NCBI RefSeq assembly: GCF_003002065.1 | Contig: NZ_PVZG01000002.1 | Coordinates: 372,001 to 436,000, forward strand | DNA length: 64,000 nt | Source of the DNA: Pseudosporangium ferrugineum | Lineage (GTDB): Bacteria > Actinomycetota > Actinomycetes > Mycobacteriales > Micromonosporaceae | Reading direction: 5' to 3' | In this document: positions 33,787-44,459 of the stretch, piece by piece | Layout of the letters: every line of letters begins with the position of its first letter | How positions within the stretch are numbered: the first letter of the stretch is position 1 | The notes under the pieces: generated by a model | Database searches by the model: none | Seen by the model: only the letters and a program-made list of their open reading frames with translations | Told to the model about the DNA's origin: nothing | Position numbers and translations under genes: made by a program

Positions 33787-33826
33787 CGGACACGTGTCCG
33801 CATAAACGGTAGTGGACACGTGTCCG
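33787..33826 (-). promoter_or_regulatory. Twin identical palindromic operators
   Basis: GGACACGTGTCC occurs twice (33788-33799 and 33814-33825), each a perfect palindrome, 26 bp apart and so on the same side of the helix to within about half a turn. They cover the SDR promoter region. TetR-type dimers commonly bind sites like these. Confidence 0.7.
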
Positions 33827-33890
33827 CTTGTCGAATGCGGTCAACTCCGGCCCGGGGCTGCCGATGGAGAAGGGGGTGGAAGGGGAACCT

Positions 33891-35357
33891 GTGAGCAGTC
33901 GCGCCGGTCCGTCGCGCGCTCTCGCCGGGCGCCCGGCCACCGTCACGCTCGGCGTCGCGTCCGCCCTCGTCCTCGCCGCCTACCTCGCCGGTCCCGCCCC
34001 GCTGCGGGCCGCGATGCTGCTCGTGTCGAGCACCGTCGCGATCCTGGCCCTCGGCGCCGGAGTGCGGCTCAACCGGCTCACCGACCGGCGCCCGTGGACG
34101 CTGGCGGCGGTGGGGCTCGCCCTGCTGACCGTCGTGAACGCCTGGTGGTACCTGAGCGACCGGGTCTCCGGCTGGTCGACCGGCGGCCTGACCGACCTCC
34201 TCCAGATCGCCGGCTACCTGGCGATGCTCAGCGCGATCCTGCTCGTCGTGGTCCGGCACGCGCCGCACGACGGCGGCGGCGTCATCGACGCCGCGGTGGT
34301 CGGCGTCGCCGTGGCCGCCCCGCTGTGGGAGTTCGTGATGCGCCCGCGCCTGCTCGCCGCCGGCCATTCCACGGTGTGACCCAGGTGGTGGTGCTCGTCC
34401 AGCTGATGGTGCTGCTCGGCATCCTCGGTGCGCTGCAACGGGTGTCGCGCACCTCGGGCCGGCGCCTCGGCTCACTCCTGCTGCTGTACGTGTCGCTGGT
34501 CGCCACGGTCACCGGGGTCCTCGCGTCCGACTTCGGGACCGGCTCCGAACCGTTCTCCATCTCGGTGGCCTGCTACATCGTCGGCTACCTGAGCCTGGGC
34601 GGCGCCGCGCTGCACCCCAGCGCCGAGGCCCTGATGCATCCCGCCGGCGCCCGCCGCAACGGCACCACCCGCCTGCGCCTCGGCCTCCTCGGCGGCTCCA
34701 TGGCGCTGATCCCGGTGGTCGGCGGCATCCCGCAGCTGTTCGGCCGGTCCGCCGACGGCCTGCTGCAGACTCTCGGCCCGCTGATCATGGTGCCGCTGGT
34801 GCTCACCCGGATCGGCCAGCTCATCGGCCAGCGCACCCGCGCCGAACAGGACCTTGCCTACCAGGCGACCCACGACGACCTGACCGGGCTGGTGAACCGG
34901 CGCCACCTGTTCGCCGTGGTCGCGCAGGCCCGCGCCGCGCGCCGGGGCGGCCCGCCGTCGCCGGACGTGGTCCTCTACTGCGACCTCGACGACTTCAAGC
35001 CGGTGAACGACCGCTACGGCCACGAGGCCGGCGACGAGGTGCTGCGCCGCGCCGCCCAGCGCCTGGTCTCCACCCTCCGCGACCAGGACGTGGTGGCCCG
35101 CATCGGCGGCGACGAGTTCCTCGCCTACTGCCCCGGCGCCGACGAGGCCACCGCCGAACTCCTGCGCGGCCGGGTCGAGGAGGCCCTCCGCGCCCCGATC
35201 CCCTGGCGGGGCCACGAACTCCGCGTCTCGGTCAGCGTCGGCACCGCCTGCGACGACGGCCGCTACACCGGACCCGGACGAACTCTTCGCCGCGGCGGAC
35301 CGCGCCATGTACGGCCGCAAACGCGCCCGCAAGCAAACCTCACCCGTACCCGCCTGA
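33891..35357 (+). pseudogene. Membrane diguanylate cyclase (GGDEF) with two small frameshifts
   Basis: Three frames spell one protein: about eight membrane helices, then a GGDEF domain with YQATHDDLTGLVNRRHLF and an intact VARIGGDEFLAYCP catalytic loop. The first break is at about 34372, where ACGGTGTGACC carries an extra GT. The second is at about 35272, where ACCGGACCC has one extra G; beyond it the frame continues DPDELFAAADRAMYGRKR to a stop at 35357. The two insertions add 3 nt in total, and the corrected gene would be 487 codons from the GTG at 33891 (AAGGGG 5 nt upstream). As read, no c-di-GMP synthase would be made, but sequencing error is quite possible. Confidence 0.82.
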
Positions 35358-35407
35358 CAGGCCGGGGAGATTTGTCGCCGGCGGGTGGAACGGGTAGAGA
35401 TGCTGCC

Positions 35408-36745
35408 GTGAAGCCGATTGTGCGGGCCGTCGTCGCCGGGGGTCTGGTGGTTGCCCTGGGTGCCTGTTCGTCCGGGGAGGCGGTCGCGCCGCGGGTGACG
35501 GTGTCCGCTTCCGGGGCCGTCGAGGTGCCGGCGCTGGCCGACACGGTCGTGCGGCCGCTCGCCGGGAACGGGGGAGCGCCGTTCGATCGGGAGCGGCGGG
35601 TGCAGGCGCCGCCCGGGTGGACGGTCAGCGTGTGGGCGCGGGTGCCCGGCGCCCGGCTGCTGGCGTGGACGCCGGACGGGCGGCTGCTGGTGTCGCGGCC
35701 GAAGTTCGGGGACGTGGTGCGGCTGGTTCCGGGGCGGGACGGTGAAGCGCCGGCACAGGGCACGCTCGTCGGCGGGCTGAACCAGCCGCACGGGCTGGCC
35801 TTCGCCGGCAGCACGCTGCACGTCGCCGAGAGCAGCCAGGTCGACGCGTTCGCGTACGACGCCGGCGCGGTGTCCGGGCGGCGGATCGTGGCCGGCGGGC
35901 TGCCCGACGACAAGAGTCCCGAGCTGGGTGGTGCGTACGCCCACGCCCTCAAGAGCGTGGCCGTCGGCAGGGACGGCGCCCTCTACGTCTCGGTCGGCTC
36001 GACCGGCAACGTGTCGGCCGAGGACCGGGACGCCCGCCCCGAACGGGCCTCGATCCTGCGGGTGCCGCCGGGTGGCGGGCCGCCGGCCGTCTTCGCGCGC
36101 GGCGTCCGCAACGGCACCGGGCTGGCCGTCGACCCCGACGGCGGGGTGTGGACCGCGGTCAACAACCGGGACAACATCGGTTATCCGTACGACGGCAGCG
36201 ACCGCGGGAAGGTGCTGCGGGCGTACGTGAACGATCATCCGCTGGAACCGCTCGCCCGGCTGGAGCAGGGGCGCGACCTCGGGTGGCCGTTCTGCAACCC
36301 GGACCCCGACCTGCGGCCGGGCGAGGAGGACTCCCCGCTGAGCTACACCGGGCGGCCGTTCGTGCGCGACGTCCAGACCAACCCCGGTGGCGAGAAGCTC
36401 GACTGCGCGGCGCTGCCCCCGGTCGAGCAGGGCATGGGGGCGCACTCCGCGCCGCTGGGGCTGAGCTTCGCCGTCGCGCCCGGGCTGCCCGGCGGGTACG
36501 GTCCGGGCGCGCTGGTCGGCATCCACGGCTCGTGGAACCGCACCCCGCCCCGGCCGCCGGAGGTGTCCTTCTTCGCCTGGCGGGACGGCACGCTCGGGCC
36601 GCAGCAGACCCTGCTGACCGGCTTCCAGGCGCCCGACGGTACGCGCTGGGGGCGGCCCGTCATGGCCGTGCAGGGCCCGGACCGCGCCCTGTACGTCAGC
36701 GACGACCTCGCCGGCGCCGTCTACCGCGTCGCCGGGTCGGGGTAA
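35408..36745 (+). CDS. Lipoprotein PQQ-dependent sugar dehydrogenase (sorbosone dehydrogenase type)
   Basis: A 445-residue predicted lipoprotein with a beta-propeller soluble glucose/sorbosone dehydrogenase fold. The N-terminus has a basic start, a hydrophobic stretch and the lipobox ALGAC (Cys about residue 20). Propeller features: GLNQPHGLAFAGSTLHVAES, AYAHALKSVAVGRDGALYVS, VRNGTGLAVDPDGGVWTAVN, LGWPFCNPDPDLRPGEED and GIHGSWNRTPP. The His and Arg/Asn pattern fits PQQ and calcium binding, but activity is inferred. It is anchored outside the membrane. It starts 51 bp after the diguanylate cyclase with no clear strong ribosome-binding site. Confidence 0.85.
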   Translation: MKPIVRAVVAGGLVVALGACSSGEAVAPRVTVSASGAVEVPALADTVVRPLAGNGGAPFDRERRVQAPPGWTVSVWARVPGARLLAWTPDGRLLVSRPKFGDVVRLVPGRDGEAPAQGTLVGGLNQPHGLAFAGSTLHVAESSQVDAFAYDAGAVSGRRIVAGGLPDDKSPELGGAYAHALKSVAVGRDGALYVSVGSTGNVSAEDRDARPERASILRVPPGGGPPAVFARGVRNGTGLAVDPDGGVWTAVNNRDNIGYPYDGSDRGKVLRAYVNDHPLEPLARLEQGRDLGWPFCNPDPDLRPGEEDSPLSYTGRPFVRDVQTNPGGEKLDCAALPPVEQGMGAHSAPLGLSFAVAPGLPGGYGPGALVGIHGSWNRTPPRPPEVSFFAWRDGTLGPQQTLLTGFQAPDGTRWGRPVMAVQGPDRALYVSDDLAGAVYRVAGSG

Positions 36746-36816
36746 AAGGACTGGACGCCACGGACGCCGGGTTTGTAGCTTGCCGGTGACGTGACCCGCC
36801 CGAGGAGGTGACACCC

Positions 36817-38416
<1,600 letters not shown>

Positions 38417-38443
38417 CGGACGCCCCCGCAGGTGCCGGCGCAG

Positions 38444-39655
38444 TCAGGACGCCGCGATCATGGCCTCGACCGGCATGATGGCCGCGCCCAGGGCCACCGC
38501 GTCGCCGCCGAAGGTGGAGGGGCGGAGGTCGAACTGGGCGGCCGGGCGGGGGAGGCTGTGCGCGCGGATCGCCCGCTCGAGGGGTTCCGCCAGGCGTTCC
38601 ATCAGGCGCAGGCCGACCCAGCCGCCGATGATGATGCGCCGGGGGTTGGTGAGGTTGACCATGTTGGCCAGGCCGAGGCCGATCGTGTCGACCAGGTCGT
38701 CGCGGAGCCGGGACGCCGCCGGGTCCGATTCCGCGGCCTCCAGGAAGGCGCCGATCGCCCGCCAGCCGGTGCCGTCGAAGACCCCGCCCCGGTCGCGCCA
38801 GGCTTTCAGGATGGCGTCGGAGCCCGCGTACGCCTCGATGCAGCCGTGGCCGCCGCAGCGGCAGGGACGGCCGCCGCGTTCGATCTTGGTGTGGCCCCAT
38901 TCTGCGGCGCTGCCGGCGTACCCGTGGGTGAGCCGGCCGTCCGCGATGACGCCGAGGCCGACGCCGCGGCCGAGGAGGGCGACCAGGCAGTGGCCGACCT
39001 CGTGCGCGGCGCCGAACCAGAGCTCCGCCTTGGCCTGGGTCTTCGCCCCGTTCTCGGCGAAGACCGGGACGTCGGCGGAGACGAGCTGGTCGATCGGCAC
39101 GGGCGGCCAGCCGAGCGTCTGCGCGTACAGGATCTGCTCGCCGCCGGGATCGGTCTCGACCAGGCCGGGCAGGCCGACGCCGACGCCGAGCAGGCGGGTC
39201 CACGCCTGGGGGTTGCGGTCGCGCAGCGCCGCCAGGGCCTCGCGGAGGTCCTGCGCGATGGTGGCGGCCGATTCCTCCTCGCGCCCGCCGCGGAACTCGC
39301 GGTCGACGCGGCGCAGGGTGAGGTCGAACAGCTCGACCGCGACGCCGCGTTCGCCGACGTCGGCACCGATCGCGTACGCGGCCTCGGGACGGGGGCCGAT
39401 CAGCGCGATGGGCCGGCCGCCGCGGGACGCCACCGAGCCGTTCTCGCGGACCAGTCCCTCGGCGATCAGCTCGCCGACCAGCTTGGTGACCGACGCGGGG
39501 GAGAGGTCGCACAGCCGGCCGAGCTTGGCCCGGGTGGTCTCGCGGGCCAGGATGATGTGCCGCAGGATCTGCGAGCGGTTGCGGTGGCGCAACGATGTCA
39601 CGGTGGATGCCTCGGGCACGACCAGGCGCCGCCCCGAGGTGTAACTGACGCCCAT
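38444..39655 (-). CDS. ROK-family transcriptional repressor
   Basis: A 403-residue regulator with an N-terminal winged helix (LRHRNRSQILRHIILARETT, LGRLCDLSPASVTKLVGELI) and a C-terminal ROK sugar-kinase-like domain. In the latter AIGADVGERGVAVELFDL is the ATPase-fold start and GHTKIERGGRPCRCGGHGCI is the zinc-binding CxCGxxGC motif. Such proteins release DNA when a sugar or sugar phosphate binds. It lies 32 bp downstream of a GH5 glycosidase gene in the same orientation, so it probably controls that gene and responds to its product. GGAGG is close to the ATG (3 nt), so a slightly later start is possible. Confidence 0.9.
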   Translation of the reverse strand: MGVSYTSGRRLVVPEASTVTSLRHRNRSQILRHIILARETTRAKLGRLCDLSPASVTKLVGELIAEGLVRENGSVASRGGRPIALIGPRPEAAYAIGADVGERGVAVELFDLTLRRVDREFRGGREEESAATIAQDLREALAALRDRNPQAWTRLLGVGVGLPGLVETDPGGEQILYAQTLGWPPVPIDQLVSADVPVFAENGAKTQAKAELWFGAAHEVGHCLVALLGRGVGLGVIADGRLTHGYAGSAAEWGHTKIERGGRPCRCGGHGCIEAYAGSDAILKAWRDRGGVFDGTGWRAIGAFLEAAESDPAASRLRDDLVDTIGLGLANMVNLTNPRRIIIGGWVGLRLMERLAEPLERAIRAHSLPRPAAQFDLRPSTFGGDAVALGAAIMPVEAMIAAS

Positions 39656-39687
39656 ATGCCTCCGACAGCCGCGACCTGGGCCCATGT

Positions 39688-41106
39688 CTACCCGGTCGGG
39701 CCGGTGAGGTCCAGTCCCCGCAACGTGGCGCGGGTCGCCGCGCGGACCACCAGCGCGTCGCCGGTCCAGCGCACGCCGAACGCCGCCGGGTCGTCCGCGC
39801 GGACGGTCCAGGCCCCGGGGCGGGCGGCCAGCGGGAAGCGGAGCTCCCGGCCGGGCTCCACGACCTGCGCGAGGGGTTCGGCGTACGGCTCACCGGCGGT
39901 GTGGTGCCAGAGCGCGTCGAGCGCGTCCGCGTCGTGCCCGGCGAAGCGGGTCCCGGCGTCCGGCGTGGTGTAGCCCCAGGCGGGCAGGTGCAGCGGGGGC
40001 CGGCCGAAGAGCGCGCCGACCACGGCGTCCTGCGGCTCGCAGCGGGCCAGCGCCACGTTGTCGAGCATGGCGTCGAGCAGCCGCCGGGCGGTCGCCTCGT
40101 CCACGTCGCCGGCCGGGTCGGCGATGCGCTCCCAGCCCGGCGGCGCCGGCGCGGAGACCGGCGAGGTGCGGGTGTCCAGCTTCTTCCACGGCCAGAAGTT
40201 CCACCCGATGCCGTGGTGCTCGTACAGGCGGGTGGCGGTGTAGATCCACTCCGGGGTGTTCTCGCCGCCCTCGCCCATGTAGATCGGCAGGCCGAGCCGG
40301 TCGCGGGCGCGCAGGTAGTCGTCGATGCTCGCGCGTTCCGGGGCGCACCAGTAGCGGTGGAACTGCAAGGCCGAGTTGGGGTCGAGCACCTCGGTGAAGA
40401 TCGAGACGTCGGTGGCCCACTGCGGGCCCTCGTACATGATGAGGTGGTCCGGGTCGACCTCGCGGATCGCCGCGGTGAGGTCGGCGTAGAGGGCCAGCAG
40501 CTCCCGCGGGTAGACGTGCTGCCACTGCTCGGGCAGCGGCTCGTTGAGCAGGTCGTAGCCGAGCACGGTGGGGTTGCCGCGGTAACGGCGGGCGATCTCG
40601 CGCCACAGGTCGACGGTGAGCCGCCGGTAGCGCGGTTCCATGAAGAGTTCCGGCAGGCCGCGCGGGGAGTCGTCGATGGTGGTGCCGGTCTGGCCGCCGG
40701 GGGCGCCGTGCAGGTCGAGCAGCACCCACAGGCCGTGCCGGGCGCACCGGTCGATCAGCCGGTCGACGAGCGCGAAGCCGTCGGCGCGCAGGTCGCCGTC
40801 ACCGGTGAGCAGCACCCGCGAGTTGATCGGCAGCCGCACGTGGTCGAAGCCGAGCGCGGCGATGCGGGCGATGTCCTCCTCGGCGATGAACACGTCGCGG
40901 AACCGCTTCCAGAAGTCGGCCGCGGCGGCGGCGCCGATCAGCCGCTCGATGCGGGCCTCGATCTGCCGCGGGGACGCGAGCCCGTCGCCGAAGCGCCACA
41001 TGTAGCCCTCGGGCAGCAGCCAGTTGCCGAGGCCGACCCCGCGCAGCAGCAGCGGCCGGCCGGCGGCGTCGACGATCTCCGGTCCGCGGCGGTGCACGTA
41101 CGCCAT
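39688..41106 (-). CDS. Glycoside hydrolase family 5 (endoglucanase/beta-glucosidase-like), intracellular
   Basis: A 472-residue GH5 enzyme: TIM barrel at about 1-370, then a C-terminal beta domain. The acid/base is Glu189 in YDLLNEPLPE and the nucleophile Glu279 in IYMGEGGENTPEW; LRGVGLGNWLLPEGYMW and HVRLPINSRVLL are typical GH5 parts. There is no signal peptide, so it acts inside the cell on an imported beta-glucoside or oligosaccharide. GGGAGG lies 4 nt before the ATG. It is followed by the ROK regulator. The exact substrate is unknown. Confidence 0.88.
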   Translation of the reverse strand: MAYVHRRGPEIVDAAGRPLLLRGVGLGNWLLPEGYMWRFGDGLASPRQIEARIERLIGAAAAADFWKRFRDVFIAEEDIARIAALGFDHVRLPINSRVLLTGDGDLRADGFALVDRLIDRCARHGLWVLLDLHGAPGGQTGTTIDDSPRGLPELFMEPRYRRLTVDLWREIARRYRGNPTVLGYDLLNEPLPEQWQHVYPRELLALYADLTAAIREVDPDHLIMYEGPQWATDVSIFTEVLDPNSALQFHRYWCAPERASIDDYLRARDRLGLPIYMGEGGENTPEWIYTATRLYEHHGIGWNFWPWKKLDTRTSPVSAPAPPGWERIADPAGDVDEATARRLLDAMLDNVALARCEPQDAVVGALFGRPPLHLPAWGYTTPDAGTRFAGHDADALDALWHHTAGEPYAEPLAQVVEPGRELRFPLAARPGAWTVRADDPAAFGVRWTGDALVVRAATRATLRGLDLTGPTG

Positions 41107-41195
41107 GGGGCCTCCCTTAGGTTCCGACTGAAAATAACGGATCCCGTACCGTTCCACGACGGGTGGGACACGCGATTCGGGGGTAGGCGGCGACT

Positions 41196-42179
41196 ATGCG
41201 GCTCGCAGTGCTCGACATCGGCTCCAACACGATCAACCTGGTCGCCGCGAGCGCCGAGGGTGGCCTGCCGCTGCCGGCGCACACGTGGAAGGCGTACACC
41301 CGGCTCGCCGAGCGGCTCGGCCCGGACGGGACCATCGCGCCGGGCGGCCGGCGCCGGCTGGTCGCGGTGGTCGCGCAGGCCGCGGAGGAGATCCAGCGGG
41401 CGGGGGTGGACCACCTCTTCGCGTACGCGACAGCCTCGGTGCGCGACGCACCCAACCGCGACCGGGTCCTGGCGGACGTCGAGGACGCCACCGGGATCCG
41501 GCTCGGCACGCTGTCCGGGCTGGAGGAGGCGCAGCTGACGTTCTTCGCGGCCCGGCGCTGGCTCGGCTGGAGCGCCGGGCCGATGCTGCTGCTGGACATC
41601 GGCGGCGGCACGCTCGAGGTGGCCTTCGGGCGGGACCGGCTGCCGGACAATGCGCTGTCGCTGCCGCTGGGCGCCGGGCGGCTGACCCGGGAGTTCCTGC
41701 GCGACGGCGACCCGCCGCCGGCCCGGGCGGTGCGCAACCTCCGCAAGCACGTACGCGACCAGGTGCGCCGGATCGCCGCGCACGGCTCCTGGGAGTCGCC
41801 GCGTACGGCGGTGGCCGCCTCCAAGACGTTCCAGCAGCTGGCCCGGCTCACCGGCTCGGCGCCGCTGCACCTCGGCCCGTTCGTCACCCGGGAGCTGAGC
41901 CGGCAGGCCCTGCGGCCGTGGATCGACCGGCTCGCCGCGCTGCCGGCCGCGAAACGCCAGCGGCTGCCCGGGGTGTCCGCCCACCGGGCGGGCCAGATCC
42001 TCGCCGGCGCCATCGTGGGCTACGAGGTGATGCGCGGCCTCGGCGTCCCGTCGCTGCGCATCTGCCCGTGGGGGTTGCGCGAGGGCATCCTGCTGCGCCG
42101 TCTCGAGACCCGGCACCCGGAGCTCGGCAACGCCGCCTGGACGCCCTGGCCCCCGCCTTTCCCGCGGAAAGCAAGTTGA
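41196..42179 (+). CDS. Ppx/GppA-family exopolyphosphatase
   Basis: A 327-residue phosphatase with the ASKHA-fold motifs VLDIGSNTINLVAAS at the start and LLLDIGGGTLEVAFG near residue 135, plus HAFAYAT-like ATASVRDAPNRDRVL and PWGLREGILLRRL at the end. Members cleave polyphosphate or (p)ppGpp. The length is that of the short actinobacterial type without a C-terminal HD domain. It stands alone, divergent from the GH5-ROK unit, and is followed 36 bp later by a hybrid kinase. Confidence 0.9.
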   Translation: MRLAVLDIGSNTINLVAASAEGGLPLPAHTWKAYTRLAERLGPDGTIAPGGRRRLVAVVAQAAEEIQRAGVDHLFAYATASVRDAPNRDRVLADVEDATGIRLGTLSGLEEAQLTFFAARRWLGWSAGPMLLLDIGGGTLEVAFGRDRLPDNALSLPLGAGRLTREFLRDGDPPPARAVRNLRKHVRDQVRRIAAHGSWESPRTAVAASKTFQQLARLTGSAPLHLGPFVTRELSRQALRPWIDRLAALPAAKRQRLPGVSAHRAGQILAGAIVGYEVMRGLGVPSLRICPWGLREGILLRRLETRHPELGNAAWTPWPPPFPRKAS

Positions 42180-42215
42180 CCGTTTAGGGAGGATTTGGGT
42201 GGGTACGCTGGAGGA

Positions 42216-44195
42216 ATGGCGACGGTACTCGTTGCGGAGGACGATCCGGACCACCAGCGGCTGATCGCCGGGGTGATCAGCCGCCTCGGCCACCACGTCA
42301 CGGTGGCCGGGGACGGGCGGGCGGCGCTGTTGTCGGCGGCCCACCGGGTGCCGGACCTGGTCGTCGCCGACGTGGACATGCCGGAGCTCGACGGGCTGCA
42401 GCTGTGCCGGGCCCTGCGCGAGGATCCCGTGCTCGGCGCCGTGCCGGTCGTCCTGGTCACCGCGATGGCGCTGCCCGACGACCGGCTCCAGCGCGACTCC
42501 GGGGCCGCCGCGGTGATCCGCAAGCCGTTCACGCTGCACGAGTTGTCCGGCGCCCTGGCCCCGCACCTCGCCGCGGCGTCCGCCGCCGCCGACGGGCCCG
42601 ACGCGCCGGCGGAGCAGGCCGGGCTGGACCCGGAGTTCGTGTCCGCGCTGCTCCGGAGCATCGACAGCGGGGTGGCGGTCTGCGATGCCGCCGGCCGGAT
42701 CATCCTGCTGAACCCGGTGCTGCGCGGCTTCTTCGGCGAGGACAGCGCCGCCGTGCCGCTGAAGGAGTGGGCCGAGCGGTTCTCGCTGCGCCACCACGAC
42801 GGCAGCGAGCTGCACGCCGACGATCTGCCGCTGCTGCGCGCGCTGGCCGGGGAGGTGGTCGAGCATGCCGGGCTGCTGGCCACCGACCGGGAGGGCCGCC
42901 CGCGGTGGCTCACCATCAACGCCCGCCCGGTCCGCGACCACCACGGCGCCGTGGCGGGTGCGGTGGCCGCCGTGCACGACGTCACCGCGGAATACCGGTC
43001 CCGCATCTACCAGGCGTGCAAGAACGAGGTGCTCAAGGCGCTGGCCGAGAGCCGCAGCGCCGCGGAGGCCCGCGGCAAGGTCGTGCGCACGGTCGGCGCC
43101 ACCCTCGGCTGGCGGTACGTGCGGCTGTGGCTGGTCGACCCGGTCACCGACCGCCTGCGCCCCGAGGCGACGTACGCGGGCCCGGACGAGCGGCCGCTGC
43201 CCGTACCCGCGAGCATGGCCCGGGGCCGCGGCCTGGCCGGCCTGTGCTGGCAGCGCGGCGAGCTGATCTGGGTGCCGGACATCCACGCCGACGGCGCGCC
43301 GATCCTGCCGGAGGTCGTGTCGGCGACCGACTGCCGGGCCGCCGGCGCGGTGCCGGTGCTCAGCGGAGAGCACGTCACCGGCGTCATGACCTTCTTCTCG
43401 TACGACCCGCAGGAGCCCGAACCCGCGCTCGCCCTGCTGCTCAGCGGCATCGCGGGCAGCGTCGGCGCGCACCTGGAACAGCACCGCGCGGACGACCTGG
43501 CGCAGCACCTGGCCGCGGCCACCGACGAGTACATCGCCCTGGTCGGGCACGAGCTGCGGACGCCGCTCACGTCGATCAGCGCGTACACCCAGCTGCTGGC
43601 GGAGGCGCCGGAGCTCACCGGCGAGCTGCGCGAGATGGCCGAGGTGGTCGACCGCAACAGCCGCCGGCTGCGCTACCTCGTCGAGCAACTGCTGGACCTC
43701 GCGGCGCTCGACGCCGGCCACCTCGGCCTCAACCTGGGCGAGGTGGACCTGACGAGCGTCGTGACTGCCGCCGTCGATGCCGTCCGCGAACCGGCCGCCG
43801 GGCGTCGCATCGCGGTGGAGGCGGACCTGAGCCCCGGGGTGCAGCTCGTGGGCGACGCCGACCGGCTCCGGCAGGTCGCGGACGGCCTGCTCGACAACGC
43901 GGTCAAGTTCAGCCGGGACGACTCGGCCGTCACCGTACGCCTGACCGGCGACCCCGAGGCGGTGGTGCTCACCGTCAGCGACACCGGGATCGGGCTGCCG
44001 GGCGACGACCGCGCCGCGCTGTTCCGCCGGCTGTACCGGGGCGACAACGCGCGGCACACCGGCATCCCGGGCAACGGGCTCGGGCTGGCGCTGTGCCGTG
44101 CCGTGGTGGAGCGCCACCACGGCACGATCACGCTCAGCGCGCACCCTCCGGGCGGCACGACCGTGACGGTCCGGCTCCCCCGCCACAGGGGATAG
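42216..44195 (+). CDS. Receiver-PAS-GAF histidine kinase
   Basis: A 659-residue soluble kinase with an N-terminal receiver. Receiver: VAEDDPDHQ, phospho-acceptor Asp52 in DLVVADVDMPELDG, and RKPFTLHE. PAS at about 135-255 (SIDSGVAVCDAAGRIILLNP), GAF at about 270-420 (ending MTFFSYDPQEPE), HisKA with H-box YIALVGHELRTPLTSISAYT near residue 445, and HATPase with DNAVKFSRDDSA, DTGIGLPGDD and GNGLGLALCRAVVERHHG. Having the receiver first means another kinase may control it. The start is uncertain: GGAGGA is very near the ATG, and a TTG 21 nt upstream is possible. Confidence 0.92.
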   Translation: MATVLVAEDDPDHQRLIAGVISRLGHHVTVAGDGRAALLSAAHRVPDLVVADVDMPELDGLQLCRALREDPVLGAVPVVLVTAMALPDDRLQRDSGAAAVIRKPFTLHELSGALAPHLAAASAAADGPDAPAEQAGLDPEFVSALLRSIDSGVAVCDAAGRIILLNPVLRGFFGEDSAAVPLKEWAERFSLRHHDGSELHADDLPLLRALAGEVVEHAGLLATDREGRPRWLTINARPVRDHHGAVAGAVAAVHDVTAEYRSRIYQACKNEVLKALAESRSAAEARGKVVRTVGATLGWRYVRLWLVDPVTDRLRPEATYAGPDERPLPVPASMARGRGLAGLCWQRGELIWVPDIHADGAPILPEVVSATDCRAAGAVPVLSGEHVTGVMTFFSYDPQEPEPALALLLSGIAGSVGAHLEQHRADDLAQHLAAATDEYIALVGHELRTPLTSISAYTQLLAEAPELTGELREMAEVVDRNSRRLRYLVEQLLDLAALDAGHLGLNLGEVDLTSVVTAAVDAVREPAAGRRIAVEADLSPGVQLVGDADRLRQVADGLLDNAVKFSRDDSAVTVRLTGDPEAVVLTVSDTGIGLPGDDRAALFRRLYRGDNARHTGIPGNGLGLALCRAVVERHHGTITLSAHPPGGTTVTVRLPRHRG

Positions 44196-44281
44196 CGCCG
44201 CCCGCCCGGGGTCTCGCCCGGCGCACTGTCCGGGATGCCGCCCGGGGTCTTGCGCGGGTCTCGCCCGGGGTCTTGCGCGGG

Positions 44282-44373
44282 GTCTCGCGCGGGTCCCGCC
44301 CGGGGTCTCGCGCGGGTCCCGCCCGGGGTCTCGCGCGGGTCCCGCCCGGGGTCTCGCGCGGCTTCCGCCCGGG
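44282..44373. repeat. 23-bp tandem repeat between convergent genes
   Basis: Three perfect 23-bp units start at 44282, 44305 and 44328, with a fourth at 44351 that has two changes; degenerate copies extend on both sides over about 44205-44430. Each unit contains GCGGGTCCCGC, a self-complementary stretch, so either strand can fold into serial hairpins. It lies between the 3' ends of the kinase and a secreted-protein gene, where a two-way terminator would be useful. Confidence 0.85.
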
Positions 44374-44459
44374 GTCTCGTCCGGGGTCTCGCGCGGCTCC
44401 CGCCCGGGTCCCGCCCGGTTTTCCGCCCCGGGGTGACGTCCGGGCGGGGGAGCGGTCCG

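Noticed and set aside
33775..33819. Longer start for the SDR gene at 33819
   Set aside because: It would be translated through the operator pair and lacks a ribosome-binding site; the ATG at 33774 has AAGGGG upstream and fits the family length.
34365..34385. Programmed frameshift in the cyclase gene
   Set aside because: No slippery heptamer or stimulating hairpin is evident, and a simple GT duplication explains it better.
36760..36800. Rifamycin-associated promoter element upstream of rox
   Set aside because: The stretch GGGTTTGTAGCTTGCC has a CTTGC half, but I could not see the inverted repeat expected, so no site is called.
44282..44373. Tandem repeats considered as a CRISPR array
   Set aside because: Units are directly adjacent without spacers, are 23 bp and GC-rich, and no cas gene is near.
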